A stretch of DNA of 64,000 nucleotides, from NCBI GenBank assembly GCA_023213315.1, contig JAKCPI010031663.1, forward strand, positions 124,001 through 188,000. Reading direction: 5' to 3'. The position numbers and the translations under genes were made by a program. This DNA comes from Euborellia annulipes. Its lineage: Eukaryota > Arthropoda > Insecta > Dermaptera > Anisolabididae. Of this stretch, positions 35,040 through 54,351 are shown one piece after another. Each line of letters begins with the position of its first letter. Position 1 is the stretch's first letter. The notes beneath the pieces were generated by a model. That model saw only the letters and a list, made by a program, of their open reading frames with translations, did no database searches and was not told the origin of the DNA.

Positions 35040-36690
35040 AAACGGATAATACGCAAAAGTATTTATTTAGGGCTGATGGGCCTATTGATATCTAGTGTAA
35101 GTTTAAGGCTTCTGGGAGGAAAGGGCACCCTAAACTGATGTGCCAAGTATATATAAAAAAAAAAAAAAAAAAAATGGAAAAGAACTTAATTTAAAAAAAA
35201 ATAAGTTAAATATTTTCCTTTCCTTTTTGGTATTCTACCTTGCATTAAAGATGCTGATTATAGTAATTATGAAAAAAGATACACAGATCCAATTTTAAAA
35301 GGAAAATTGCCTAGTTAGAGAAAAGTGAATCATTTCTCATTTTTGGGCTTACCAAGGTTGTTTTTACTTTTTTTTTACTATTCAAGGTAATTTCCTCTAA
35401 GTTAATAATTGTCTCAAGAGATTAACACTTTTCCGCTTCGTTGAAGGACAACGAAATTATATATCAATAAAATTTAATTTTTTTTTTTTTTTAAAGAAAA
35501 ATTAATAAAAAAAATTTCTTTTAATTCTAGTTAATGATATATTGTGGCCCTAGCGAATAAACCGGTTCTTCGTCTGTCTTAAACACCTGCTTTCGCTTAC
35601 TTAAGAGCTAGGACGATTGCATAAGTTCATAGAGATGAGTTTATTTCATAGAGATGAAAATTAATTTTATTTGAAAATAAATAGAGATTTCACAAGAGAA
35701 GTAAACAAATTCAGATTCCAGACATTATTTAAATTCTATATTTTATATATATAATATATTCTTTCTCTATAATTCTTTCGTAGATTTCAATCTCATGGAA
35801 CCTTCACGGTGTTCTATTTATTTTCATACTAGCCGCATCACCTTCCTTTGACGGTTTTCGTGTCTAGCCTCCTCCGGTTTGGGGGGGGGGGGGGGGCTCT
35901 TCTACTCCCTTTACCTCACAGACATCTGGTTCGATTGCCGTGGGCGATTCATCGCCTTTTCTTAATGCCATGCAAAATACCTATACATGGGTAAGAGAAA
36001 GTAAAAACCCAAACTCGGGGCGGATCCTAGTTTTTCCTTTCCTATAATATTTGAATTTGGTTTAATTATTTTAACGAGAAGGGACTAATTCAGTGACTTG
36101 AGTATCTTTCCCATCCATTCTTACAAGGAATCAGAAAGTTATAGGAATTTTGGAATGAATATTAGCTTTGAAAATATATTTCGAAATTCCAACGGGAGGT
36201 TTCTCAGAGTGTGACAGACAGACAGACAGATATCAAATTAAAGATTATTATATTATCATTCAACCTTAGTTTCTCTGTGCTTTCAAAAAATTTTAATCCT
36301 CGGCCTTGTAAAAAAAAAGAAAATTTTTAATTATGTAGAAATTGTTCCATTTGGGCTTCCAAAAGCAATTGAGGACTACTACGAGAGATTAGGGCATTAA
36401 GTTAAACATTTTTCAATAAGATGAGGAACCTTCAATAATTAAATAATTCCAAAAATTAAGCTCAGGGAGGACGAGAATTATCAAAATTTCGAGGTCGAAT
36501 TTTTTTGTATACGAGAATGCAAAAAAGTAAAGTTAATGTTGAGGAACTGATTAAAATATAGGCCACCACACGCAGGCCCTTGCTAGGTATTGTATGTGAG
36601 GTTCCTTTTTGAAAAAACTTGAAAGAAGCCCAGCGAAAGCGGGCTGCGGAGCTAGTCATTTTTCCCTAATTTGTCTCATTGTGAGGACAG
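35040..36690. other. Repeat-poor AT-rich intergenic stretch
   Basis: It holds a long poly-A/T run near 35155-35175, a G tract at 35881-35896, the end word GGGTAAGAGAAAGTAAAA of the common repeat at 35989-36006, and a piece (36120-36230) sharing AATTCCAACGGGA with 1034-1060 (minus strand). No gene is seen. Confidence 0.35.
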
Positions 36691-36693
36691 GCA

Positions 36694-37075
36694 AAATGAG
36701 AATATCTATTTTAAAGAGGATCTAAAAAATAATTGGTTTTAATCAAAATCGTTAGAGCGGGAGAAAATCGAAAAAAAAAAACTGAAAAAGTACATCAAAA
36801 AAGTATTAGTACTTTTTTGACCGATTTTGTTCAAAAGCTTCCTGTTACGAGCCAGGGAAGTTATGAAACTTAAATATAAAATTTCAAACTCTTAGCTATT
36901 TTTGTTCTTGAGATATTTATTTTGTTTACAGACAGACAGACCATTTTGCGGAACCCACTTTTTTGGACGCAGTGTACTACAGAACGCATATTTCCATCAA
37001 AATGATCCATCGGATTTTTGACATAAATCCAATACTTATATATATTGGAGAGAGAGATAGGTGAAAGAAAGTAAA
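36694..37075 (-). repeat. TTTACTTTCTCTTACC repeat family copy
   Basis: Minus-oriented: inner end CAAAATGAGAATATCTATTT, GAAAAAGTACATCAAAAAAG, TACAGACAGACAGACC, GATTTTTGACATAAATCC and a shortened terminal palindrome ending GTGAAAGAAAGTAAAA. Confidence 0.7.
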
Positions 37076-37639
37076 AATGACAAATTAATTGAATATTCAT
37101 ATGACCTAAATATTATAAAATTTTAATTTTTTTAATTGATCAAAATTATGAGAATGATTAAATAACTTGAAAGATTAAAAAAATACAGGTCAATCTAATT
37201 TGAAAAAATTTCAAAGTATTTATTTGTTAAATGTATGTATTGATGTAGTTAAAGTACCTAAAACGAAATTTTCAGTATGGTCAACTTTTTACCAAAGATA
37301 AAACATTTGATTAAAATGTTGATTCTTAACAAGGGACCATCTCTAGATAAACGGACCCTTTGACATAACACGGCACATCGTGCAGACAAATGTGGTATTG
37401 GCGGACGTCGTTCATGTATAAAATATTTAAATATACGATTGCGGTCTTATTTTGTAATAGGAAAAGATTTCTTGCCTATAATTTGGAAAATAATAAGCAT
37501 TGGCATTAAATACAATTCCTATATTTAAATATACTGTAATTTTATACATGAACAACATCGACCAATATTACTTTTCAACAATCAGATGTAAGAGATAAAA
37601 TTTTGCCCTTCCTCAATAAAGAATAAAGAATAAGATAGA

Positions 37640-37720
37640 AAAAATTCAATAGTACCTTCGACTGTACCGATGATGGGCTATCTTATGCAACCCGAAATAT
37701 TTGCATAGAGGCTATATGGA
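37640..37720 (+). ncRNA. Degenerate hammerhead-like motif
   Basis: ACCGATGATGGG, a GGG/CCC helix and CCGAAATATTTGC match the hammerhead layout, but U4 of the core is C and stem I does not pair convincingly. Probably an inactive relative; kept because it shares the family order. Confidence 0.35.
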
Positions 37721-37943
37721 TTAAATTTACTGAATTTAAAATCTGGTGTGACTGGTGCAAGAGCACACTTCTTAAGTTGTGTTCTGTGCGACCGTATATT
37801 CCCCATAATTATACCTCTTAAGACACAGGAGTTATTCAAACCGATAAACTTTTTCGTGGATGCCACACTAACCTGCCACTATAGACACATGATTTGTAAG
37901 ACGTTGTCACGTCAAAAATAAAACGCTCTCAATTCCCTTTGAA

Positions 37944-37990
37944 TTTCCAGACGTTTCTGGCAAAATTTATTCGCCCATCCTCAGTGAACT
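37944..37990 (-). ncRNA. Hammerhead ribozyme-like motif
   Basis: On the minus strand stem I UUCA pairs with UGGA (37949-37946, one G-U). The core is CUGAGGA (37984-37978), stem II UGG/CCA with a 13-base loop, GAA, AC/GU and cleavage-site C at 37950. A decayed second copy of the host element lies at 32577-32790. Confidence 0.55.
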
Positions 37991-38154
37991 ATTCTAGTGG
38001 GAGAGAGTTAAGACTCCTTTGATTATACATAGTAGTTATTAAATTCTACTACGTATTCTATTTAATATAATAATATGATGATAAATGTGTTTTTTGATAT
38101 TATAACTTTTTCTATTTTCATAGTCTAGATACAATCAAGTAATGTGAGAGTAGG

Positions 38155-38622
38155 CCTACTAGTACTTTACCAATGCACTTTTTCAGTTTTTTTCAATTTT
38201 CTCAAAATTCGCTCCAACGATTTTGATTAAAATTCAAAAATCAATTATTTTTTAGATGCTCTTTAAAATGTATATTCTCATTTTGCCATTGAAATTTTCT
38301 GAAGGCCATTTTATTCTTGTGCTTCATAGGAAAGATAAGATGCCATGGTAACAAAATATAATTATTTTCCCCCGTTTATAAATTTTACATCTTGAATTTT
38401 AATATATCGGCGGAAACTAAATATATGTCGACACAAAAAATCTGGTGTGACAAGCATAGAACACAACTTTACCTTCCTAAGGTAAGAGAAAGTTGTGTGC
38501 TGTGCGACCAGCACACCAGATTTTTTAGATTCAGGGGACCTCAAAACGTGGACATCGAATTTTTGACATGAATCCAATACTTTCTCACTAAATATCATTC
38601 ATATATAGGTAAGCGAAAGTAA
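38155..38622. repeat. Two facing partial copies of the TTTACTTTCTCTTACC family
   Basis: 38155-38340 is the inner two-thirds in plus orientation (TTCGCTCCAACGATTTTG, TATATTCTCATTTTGCC). 38515-38622 is the outer end in minus orientation (TTTTTGACATGAATCCAAT, AAGCGAAAGTAAAA). Between them is a palindrome containing ACACAACTTT and AAAGTTGTGT. Confidence 0.6.
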
Positions 38623-38903
38623 AATAAGAAATTCTAATTACGAACAACGTCAGGGCCAATCGAGGGGCAATTTTTCAATGCATCTAGGTAGACCTCTCTT
38701 ATTACTCTATTGCCCAGATAAAAAAAACCCTAACGTCTCTCGATCTCAAGGTCTTAATACAAAATTTTAAAGTATGATGAAATCACGCAAAGGTCAGGAT
38801 AATTTTGAAAAAAGATAATTGTTTTATAAATACAACTTTATAGTAGTTGATACAAACAAATTCTACTTTACAAATAAAATAAATTTCTAAATGTTCTTAT
38901 AGA

Positions 38904-41900
38904 ATGGCTTCATCGGTGATCGTTATTTTTTTGGGATGCTTGGCATGCGTCCTAGCTTACAAAACTGGAGCTCCAACCTCCGTTTGTGATTCAATGTTGC
39001 CTGATCATGGGGTGGATGCTTTGACTACAGCTATTCCATATTCCTTAAAAATAGAACCGACCAAAGTAGCACCTGGAGGAAAAGCAGCTCTAACTCTTGA
39101 AGGTAGGCTTATCATATAATTTGGTTAATTTTGTAAAACTGGCTAGAACCAACTTCAACGAGAGTTTTGACCTATAAACTAACTTCTATAATATTTATTT
39201 TTTTTTTTTAGGTATAAAGGGAAAAAAATTCAGAGGTTTTTTGATTGAAGGCCGATTGGGAAATACTATTATTGGAACATTTGATGCAACTGGATTGGCT
39301 CAAGCCATCGACTGTCCAAAAGGAACCAAGGTATAATAATAACAATATTTAATGAATAAGGAATTATCAGAGGAATATAATAAAAACAGGGATTTGGTCA
39401 AATAAGACATTTATCATAAACGGCTATATGAAGTATTAATAAATATTTATTAATAATTATAATTTATTAAGGCGGAGTCAAAAAAAATTCCAAGACATAT
39501 GCAGCCAAAAATATTTCTTTTAATATGCCGTTCCCGGTTGACGTTTCGGCCACTGGTCTAGGACATCTACGGAACCGGAGGCGATATTAAATTAAAATTA
39601 CAATTTCAGCGCATAGCTCATAAGGACAACGAAATAGATTCTTTCGTTGTCCTCATGAGAGTTCATGCAAATGTGGGTCGCTGAAATTGTAATTTTCATT
39701 TATTCTCGCCTCCGGTTCTGAAGATGGCCTAGACCAGTGGCCGAAACGTCAGCCTGAAATGGTATATATAAAAGAAATATTTCTAGATGCATGTCTTAGA
39801 ATTTTTTTTTTGACTCCGCCTTAATAATACTTCCAGCCACAAAGACATACCTCAACAAATTATAATTTACAAATACTCTTTAATTTTTTATTATTGCTAA
39901 TAATATACGGGAATATTCGAAACAATCTAATAAACTAGAGATTATAAGATCTTCCGTGATAAAAGATATCCGCCAAAGTTATTTCTTAGTTGACTAAGGA
40001 ATAATATTATTATAGCCCGAACTCTCTAAGCGTGACATAGCAACTCAAAGTTGAATTTATAAAATTTTTAGAGTTTGAAAAGATGGGATGAGACTCGCAT
40101 ACAAAAGAAAAAAAAACGAGGGAAAATTCACTAAAAAAAAAAAAGGTAAAATGATATATGAATTTTGTATAGGAAAAAGTTTAAAACAAGTTTCGGTTGG
40201 TTGGACAAAACGTTTTGCTCAAAGTCAACCGATTAGGCAAAATGTTTGCCATTGAAGAAAATGTTTTGCCATTGAGCATTTTTGCCTAATCCTCAAATGA
40301 CAGAACATTTTGTCCAATGCCAACCCACACCGATTGAGCAAAGCTCAATGGAAACATTTGTCCAATGCCAACCCACACCGATTGAGCAAAAAGCTCAATG
40401 ACAAAACATTTTGCTCAATGCCAACGTACACCGATTGAGCAAAACGCTCAATGGCAAAACATTTTGTTCAATGATGTTGAATCATGTCAAATTGTGTTTT
40501 GTCTCCTCGGTGTGCGTTGACCCATAGAAAGGCATTGAAAAAACAGTTTTAGGCCATATCTAGAAAATGTGTATTGTATTTATACTACAGTATTTAATAA
40601 CGAAATGATTTATATAAACAATCAAGAAAAAGCAAAAAGAGAGAATATGGTGTCTCTAAAACCACCAATTCTGGACTCCCAAACAATCTGATCGGACTGA
40701 TAAGACAATAAAATTGACAGTAAAGCTCAAATAAATATTCATTCCTGGAATCCGAACTCACGCCACAAACCAATGATTATGTTATTAAATTTTTGTTGGA
40801 ATTACAATTCTAAGATAAACTCTAATAAGAAGATACAATCCTCTAAGGGAAATTAAATGCATTGGAACTATTCATTGATATAAATTTTGCTAAAATATGC
40901 ACAGGGAATTTAAGAATAAATAAATATTTTGTTAATCCAATCTAATTTTAATCTAAATAGGCGAGATCTTATGAAATACCCCGAACACGAACTGGGTCTG
41001 GGATTCATATAAGCAAAAAATAATTTAATCTTGATAATTTAAATTAAATGTTAAAATTAAAAGAAGCCATTTTTATAATTAGTTTATTCCATGCATCTAT
41101 GGGTATGAGAATAAAAAATACTTGAATTACCTTAGAAGAGTAGAGTGACAGGCGACCTGAATGCAGATTTTAATATTTCAAAATAAATCACAATAAAAAT
41201 TCACTCACTTTGACAATGTAATATTATTAAAACAAACAAAAATAACTAAAATATTACTTGAATAAAAAGTGACATGGATAGGAGACATTTTTAATGGCGA
41301 CAGCCGTTTGGAATAGTTGATGGACTACTAATTTCTCTGTCCGCCACTTGAGGGCGGAAGCTTCGTTTTTATATTCATTGAAGTTGGAAAAATTAAAGAA
41401 ACAGTTCTATATTGAGATTGAGCGATATATATATTATATAAAACTTAATACATTTATAAATTAAATTAAACCTGTTCCATTAAAATTAGTTAATCTTTAA
41501 TGTATAAATTATAGAAACTAGTTCTAAAATTATTAGCTTCATTGGTTTTTAATAATTATTTTCAATTTAATTATTGTCCATAATCCGAATTTTGGTTTAT
41601 TATAATATTATCCACCAATAAAATGATTTGTCTTAGAACAGGGGTAGAGGACTCGCTTCTTTGGCTATGGGCAAAAGGTTCGCTTCTCTTCTTGGGCGAA
41701 ATTAAAAAAAAAATATTTACAGTATATAGAGTATTAAATTAAAAAACAAAATTGAATTTATCTAATATTAATATAAATTTAGAAAAGGATATTTATTTAT
41801 ATAGGAATATTACATACAATCGAATTTTCCTTTTATAAACAGCTAGAGATAATTTTATTTAAATAGAATAGAAATTTATACATTAATTAACAAATTTTCT

Positions 41901-44900
41901 AAATTAAAACAATTTTTATAAGACTTTCTCTAAAGACAAATATGAAAATTAATAATACAAATATAAAATAATGAATCACATAAGAACCAGAAAGTAAAAA
42001 TACAATTCATTGAATTATTTATTTTAAAATATCTCATTTTTTATTCAATATCTGAATCATTATCTAAAAATGATTATAATAATTAATAATTTTTACTTTA
42101 ATAATAATAATTCAGTAAAAGTCAAGAGATCAAGACAAAATTTCAATTGAATATTTCTCACTGTGACATCCTTGGAATTTAGTGATCGATAAGAAAAAGT
42201 CTCTAGCTCTAAAATAAAGGAAATGAAGGAGAGAGAGAGAGATCAAAAAAAAAAATTTAATTACGGCTCAACATTAACTTTTAATTATTAATTTAGCCTT
42301 GGATTGCGATAAGCATCTCTTTGCTTGATACGAATTACATAAATGCATACTGATTTAAAACAAAGTATATTTTAATTAAAGATGGAAAATATTCGGATGC
42401 TGATTTGTAAAGTTGACAAGTGCTATGTTTTGATATTAAACGATGTAAGCTTATTATACCATAGACTTCATAAAATTTCAAATATCTCTCATTTTTTTAA
42501 ATTAGAAAATTTATTCTCTCTCAGATTTTCTAATTTGCTTATTTAACCAAATATTTTTCATCCTGCTCTAATTTTTCTTCATCAGGATTCTCGAGATTTT
42601 ATCTTCTGGCCCGTTTTTGGGTGTCGGCCGAATTTCTCCCACTACCGTCTTAAATATAATACATTACATCCTAGATTATTGTATTATAATGTGACAACAA
42701 TTGAATAAAACAAATTTTACTCATCAACACCATTGAGAACTTAGTAAACTAATTTGTAGAAAAGAGAGTGATCGCTATGTTAATGTGGTATTACCAAAAA
42801 TTCGGCAAGTAATAAGCAAATGCTCGCAATTCCCGAGTTGCCAAGTATAGCAGGGACGGGCTCGCAATGACAAATAATAATCCAATATAAATTGAAATAA
42901 AAATATTTCATAGAGATCAATAATTATATATATAATGTTCATTTTTTTATCAATTAATGCCAGAATTGAATATCATAAAAATCTTATTTATATAAAATGA
43001 CTTTTCAATTATATAAAACTTGGTTATAAAACAAAATCAAATTTTTAATTTCTTTTGGCTTGAGGCCATAAATAACATTTCAAGCCCTCATTTCGATCAA
43101 TATCCGTATTTAGTGAAAATCAATTTTTCTCTTGATGATAGCTTAATATTTTTATATTAGGAAATAGTAAATTAGTGAGAGAACACTACTATTAATTTTT
43201 ATGAAATATATTTACAATAAAAATGAAATAACAAATAAAAACATCCTTGATTACTTTAAGAAAAATTTCAATTTTTTGGCAAAAGTCATCAGAAAATTTA
43301 ATTAGTAAAACAGAAGTATTAATAGAAATTTTAGGAAAAGTGAATGATGAAATACATATTTTTATATATTAATATTTGGGAATATATGTATATTATTAAT
43401 GGCTCAGAAATAAATGATGAAATTTAAGAGGTTTAGGAAATTCGTCATTCATATCATCATTTCGTTCCTTATTAATGCTATAAAATGTAAATGATAATGT
43501 AAAGTATTTTTAAATTTATGTATATTTTTTAATAGTGTATTGTAGAAAATATATAATCCAGTAAAGCTTAAAGAAAAGATATAATTGTATACTACATAAA
43601 TCAGAAATAAAGAATAGTCCAGCATAGATTAGTTAGGTTTGAAATTAAAAAAAAAATAATTTTACTTGGGTGGAAAAAACTAAAATATTCTTAAAAATTT
43701 TAAATAGTTCGTGTACTAATCGATAGAACGGAGTATTGGGACTATGCAAGGTATTACTGTAATTATATAGTTTCTATTAATAGAAATTTCATTTCTTGAT
43801 AACTTTACACGGAAAAACAATATATTTTGACTATAGAAAAAAATTATAATTAATAAATAACCTTCTCTGTTAAGCTAGGCGCATTTTAGGCTTGGTCGGC
43901 TGAATTAGCTTTGTATTGCAAAAATTTCCAGGAATGCTTTTATACATTTTCTATTGACTATCGGGCCAAGTGGCCTGCTGTACTTACACAATTCGATAGT
44001 CCAAAGGAAATGTTTTTATGAGAAGATAAATGTGTCAGAATCTATGATGCTCTGCGATGAAAAGAAGCCAACTTGGTCTAGCCTAATATGCGGGCTCACT
44101 CTTTAAAAAATAAAAAAATTTAATATTTTCGGAATTTTTATTTCAACCATGAGATATGGTATAAAAAATAAACTTTCCTATTTAATTGTCTTAAGAATTA
44201 TAAATGTTTCGAAAAATATAAATGATATATTATTTGAGTAAGATTATTTTTATCTATATATAGCTAGACTTGAGGTGTTTTTAAAGTTTTAAATCGTTAT
44301 CTAGGATCTGAATGTGAAGAAGATGATGAACAAAATTTTAACAGGGGTGTTAATTAACTTTTGAAATTAGGTATTAAAGTTGGAATTTGAAATACTATTA
44401 ACGAACCAAACTAATATTTCAGTTACATAACAATAAAGTTTCGATACTAATTCTTAAGTATTATATGTAAAGTATCGAAAAGTTATATATATACAGTAGA
44501 ACCTCGATAATGTTAAACCTCGCTAAGTTTCAAACCTCCGTAACTTAAAAATTTTTTCAATTCCCTTCCCTTGAATCGTAAACCTCAATTACTTAAAGAA
44601 CAAAACCTCTGTAACTTAAACAAATATTTTAAGCATAGCCCTCGATAACTTAGAATGGGATTTTGGGCCCCCTATACTTAAGTATTCCCTTACATATCAT
44701 CGAAATAGTTGATGAATAAAAATATATGAACCCGAGAAACTTCTGTCTTGAAATATATAAATCTATTAATTTAATATATATATACTAAACTATTTAATAT
44801 ACATAATAGACAAAGAACATTCCATTTTCGACTATCGTGACCCAAAGTCGTTAAACCTCGAGACAAAGTACTTAAAATTCAAAACCCTTTAGAGGTCAAA

Positions 44901-45826
44901 TTTCGGAGGGAGACTCGGGGCCCCCTTTCTCCTCCCCTATGATACGTCCCTTATATCTACTATATAACCCGAGAAACTTTGTCTTATATATATATATACA
45001 TAATAGAAAAAAACATTCATTTCCGAATATCAGACCAAATTTTTCAATTTAAAAGAATAAATAAATAAATAAATGAGAATTTGTTTCATCTATATAATTT
45101 GAAATTTTTTTTTTAGAATGCAGCCACTCATACAAGTGAAGTGGACAAATCATCGGTAAAACTAACTTGGAACGCTCCTAAAGATCTTAAAGAAGAAGTT
45201 ACTTTCTTGTAAGTATTAATAATAAATAGTTATTACATTTTAAAAAATTTAAAAAATTTTATTTCAATTAAATAAATATATAGAAGAACGATTAAAAAAA
45301 CTAAGCAGCTCTTATACTTTCTTTATTGAATTCAATTCCACAGCGACGTTTCGGCCGACTAGGCGACCATCTTCATGGCTAGGGTTCATTCAATAGTAAC
45401 CCTCTTATGTTCTTTGATAGACATTTATTACCTTTGACTGGCGCTGAATGTAATTGTGATAGATCGTAAATTGTAAATAAATGCCTATCAAAGAACATAA
45501 GAGGGTTACTATTAGGGTCCGACCGAAACAAGATTTTCAGCCGAATATTCGGTCGGTTCCTAGTTACTATTGACTGAACCCTAGTCATAAAAATGGTCGC
45601 ATAGTCGACCGAAACGTCGCTGTAGATTTGAATCCAATAAAGAAATAATATCTGCTTTTTATTCCTTCTACATATTGATTCAGCTATTCACCTCGCTTAC
45701 ATAAATAAATATAGTTTAAATAAATAAGAAAAAAAATAATAACTATTTTATTTCAGCGTGACTGTGGCTGAACGAGGGGACAAATATTGGGTGAAGAAAC
45801 CTTTAGGGAAAATCCGGGTTGAATAA
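38904..45826 (+). CDS. Secreted Reeler-domain protein, paralogue 2
   Basis: Exons 38904-39102, 39212-39330, 45117-45208, 45757-45826 give 159 residues. The signal peptide MASSVIVIFLGCLACVLAY is followed by one Reeler domain: VCDSMLPDHGVD, PTKVAPGGKAALTLEG, KKFRGFLIEGRLGN, KLTWNAP, TVAERGDKYWVKKP. Single-domain Reeler proteins are extracellular and in insects take part in antimicrobial nodulation. Intron phases 1, 0, 2 and the 92-base third exon equal those of paralogue 1, so the two arose by gene duplication. Here the C-terminus is intact (ends KIRVE). An acceptor-like CTTATAG just before the ATG suggests a 5' UTR intron. AATAAA lies at 45878-45883. Introns 2 (5.8 kb) and 3 carry mobile elements. 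Confidence 0.93.
39480..39835. mobile_element. Inverted-repeat element with hammerhead motif
   Basis: The outer words AAGGCGGAGTCAAAAAAAA and, at the right, TTTTTTTTGACTCCGCCTT are exact complements, and the arms continue inward past AAATATTTCTTTTA. The centre (39600-39690) has a second inverted pair, CGAAAGAATCTATTTCGTTG-like, around GGACAACGAA. The right arm carries an intact hammerhead; the left arm carries a mutated mirror copy (GACGTTTCGGCC at 39540). Lies in Reeler 2 intron 2. Confidence 0.82.
39714..39754 (+). ncRNA. Hammerhead ribozyme-like motif
   Basis: Stem I GGUU (39714-39717) pairs with AGCC (39751-39754, one U-G). The core is CUGAAGA (39718-39724), one U, stem II GGCC/GGCC with a nine-base loop, GAA, AC/GU as minimal stem III and cleavage-site C at 39750. 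Confidence 0.65.
40190..40560. mobile_element. Palindrome-rich MITE (AAAACATTTTG family) with tandem units
   Basis: A ~55-base unit containing CCAATGCCAACCCACACCG and TTGAGCAAA...GCTCAATG repeats three times in tandem (40310-40460). The right part CGGTGTGCGTTGACCCATAG to ACAGTTTTAGGC matches the other copies. The ends are less clear here. Confidence 0.65.
40561..44493. other. AT-rich intron interior of Reeler 2
   Basis: Almost 4 kb of AT-rich sequence with no frame, splice-like exon, tRNA or clear repeat boundary that I can support. It is notable mainly for lacking the element families that crowd the rest of the window. Confidence 0.4.
44494..44900 (+). mobile_element. pogo/Tigger-like MITE end
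   Basis: Starts CAGTAGAACCTCGATAA after a TA and repeats degenerate words AACCTCNNTAACTTAAA (44515, 44580, 44605), which is typical of pogo/Tigger termini. The opposite terminus is not found, so its right limit is approximate. Confidence 0.5.
45298..45665. mobile_element. Fold-back element with two hammerhead-like cores
   Basis: The arms pair CTTTCTTTATTG / CAATAAAGAAAT, ACAGCGACGTTTCGG / CCGAAACGTCGCTGT and AGTAACCCTCTTATGTTCTT with its complement. Both arms keep the stem II GGUCG-type helix and GAAACGTC, but the CUGANGA box is mutated (AUGAAGA on the left, more damaged on the right). Lies in Reeler 2 intron 3. Confidence 0.7.
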
Positions 45827-46402
45827 AGAAGTTGATTAAAAAGAAGAAAAACAAGAAGTCGTCTAATTTTTTTTAAAAATAAAAATGTGATTTCTCAAAT
45901 CATTTCAAAATACAAAAAACATTTATAAAATTATATATTAAACAGAAAAAGTTGATGTAGGTTAATTATATATAAAACAAAATTTATTTTATATTTAGTT
46001 TAAACACATATTGAAGAAATATAAAGATATTTAGGTATATATAACTTTTTAAATGATGATATATATATATATTATATATATATATGTATGTAAAAGAGAA
46101 ATCATTTTACATTTGATCATTATTAAATGTTTGGTGGTATCTACTACCTAAAGGAATTGAAAATATTTATGACATCATTATTCCAAATATTTCTATAAAA
46201 AATTAATCAAAAAGTTCACAAATAAATTTCAACCAACAAAATTTTCTAAATTTATGGTTATTCTAAAATGATGGATAAGATTAGAATATTAAAGTAAAAT
46301 AAATATAACTTACAACTTTCAAGAAAAACAATCAAAATTGTTTTAACATTGATGTTACCAAGAATGTTGGCATAAAAAGATAGATAGGATGTTGTTACCT
46401 GT

Positions 46403-53451
<7,049 letters not shown>

Positions 53452-54351
53452 CGTTGAAACGATGTCGGCGCCTTAGCACAACCTGATTATTTATTAGTAT
53501 TTAGATAATGTATTAAATAATTTTTGATAATTGTTGATTTTTCACTTGGGGTAAAAAAGTGGGCTCTATCTGAATTGTATTCACTAATAAATTACGATCG
53601 AATATCAAACTAGCAAACAAAACAATATTTGTAATGAAATTATCAACGCAATGTTGACTATCATTCAATAATGCAACCTTAGAATTTTAATTAATTTAAT
53701 TAAAATCATATCAAATCTAGAAAAAAATAGACATATTTATGTAAAAAATGGAATGAAATTATTTTAATAAAAAATGATTATGTAAAAAATATATTACATT
53801 TATATTGTTAGATCTTTTTGTTTATTCTAAAATTTTAAACTAGTTCATTGCTGTATAGTAAATAATTATTACGTAATTTTTGTCTATAGATCTAGACAAA
53901 GACCTTTATAGCATGCATTATGGTTTAATAAATTTAAATCATAATTGCATATATAATAGACTAATATTTTATTTTCATTATTTTATAGTATTTATTAAGT
54001 TCTCTTTAAATTTTGATTTTTCAAGATGTCATTTTATAAAAGATGTAGTGAAAAATTGACAGATAAAAAATATTTTTATTATTGATTTTTGTTTTTAAAC
54101 GAATCAAAATAGAATTTTAATTTCCGCAGGTGATAATATAATTTTAATATGGTTAAAATATGATTCTTTTAATAAAAAAATTTTAAAATTAGATTTACAT
54201 ATTTTCATCTTTGATTTCATTTTTCAAGCACTTGGTAGATATTTTATTATAACATGGAACAATTTAGATAAATCTTTTTAATGTATTAAGGTTTAATTAA
54301 ATCTCTGATGGATACACTCACTAAATTTTTCCTTAATTTCAGATCTTCACA
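53452..54351. promoter_or_regulatory. Divergent promoter region between TFIIS and FBXW5
   Basis: The start codons face away, 0.9 kb apart, and the space contains no recognisable repeat. An acceptor-like TTAATTTCAG at 54333-54342 shows that FBXW5 probably has a 5' UTR intron, so its transcription start lies closer to TFIIS. A shared bidirectional promoter is plausible. Confidence 0.5.

Noticed and set aside
40200..40460. Regularly spaced repeats resembling a CRISPR array
   Set aside because: The spacing is part of a tandem MITE unit, the 'spacers' are themselves repeats, and the genome is eukaryotic.
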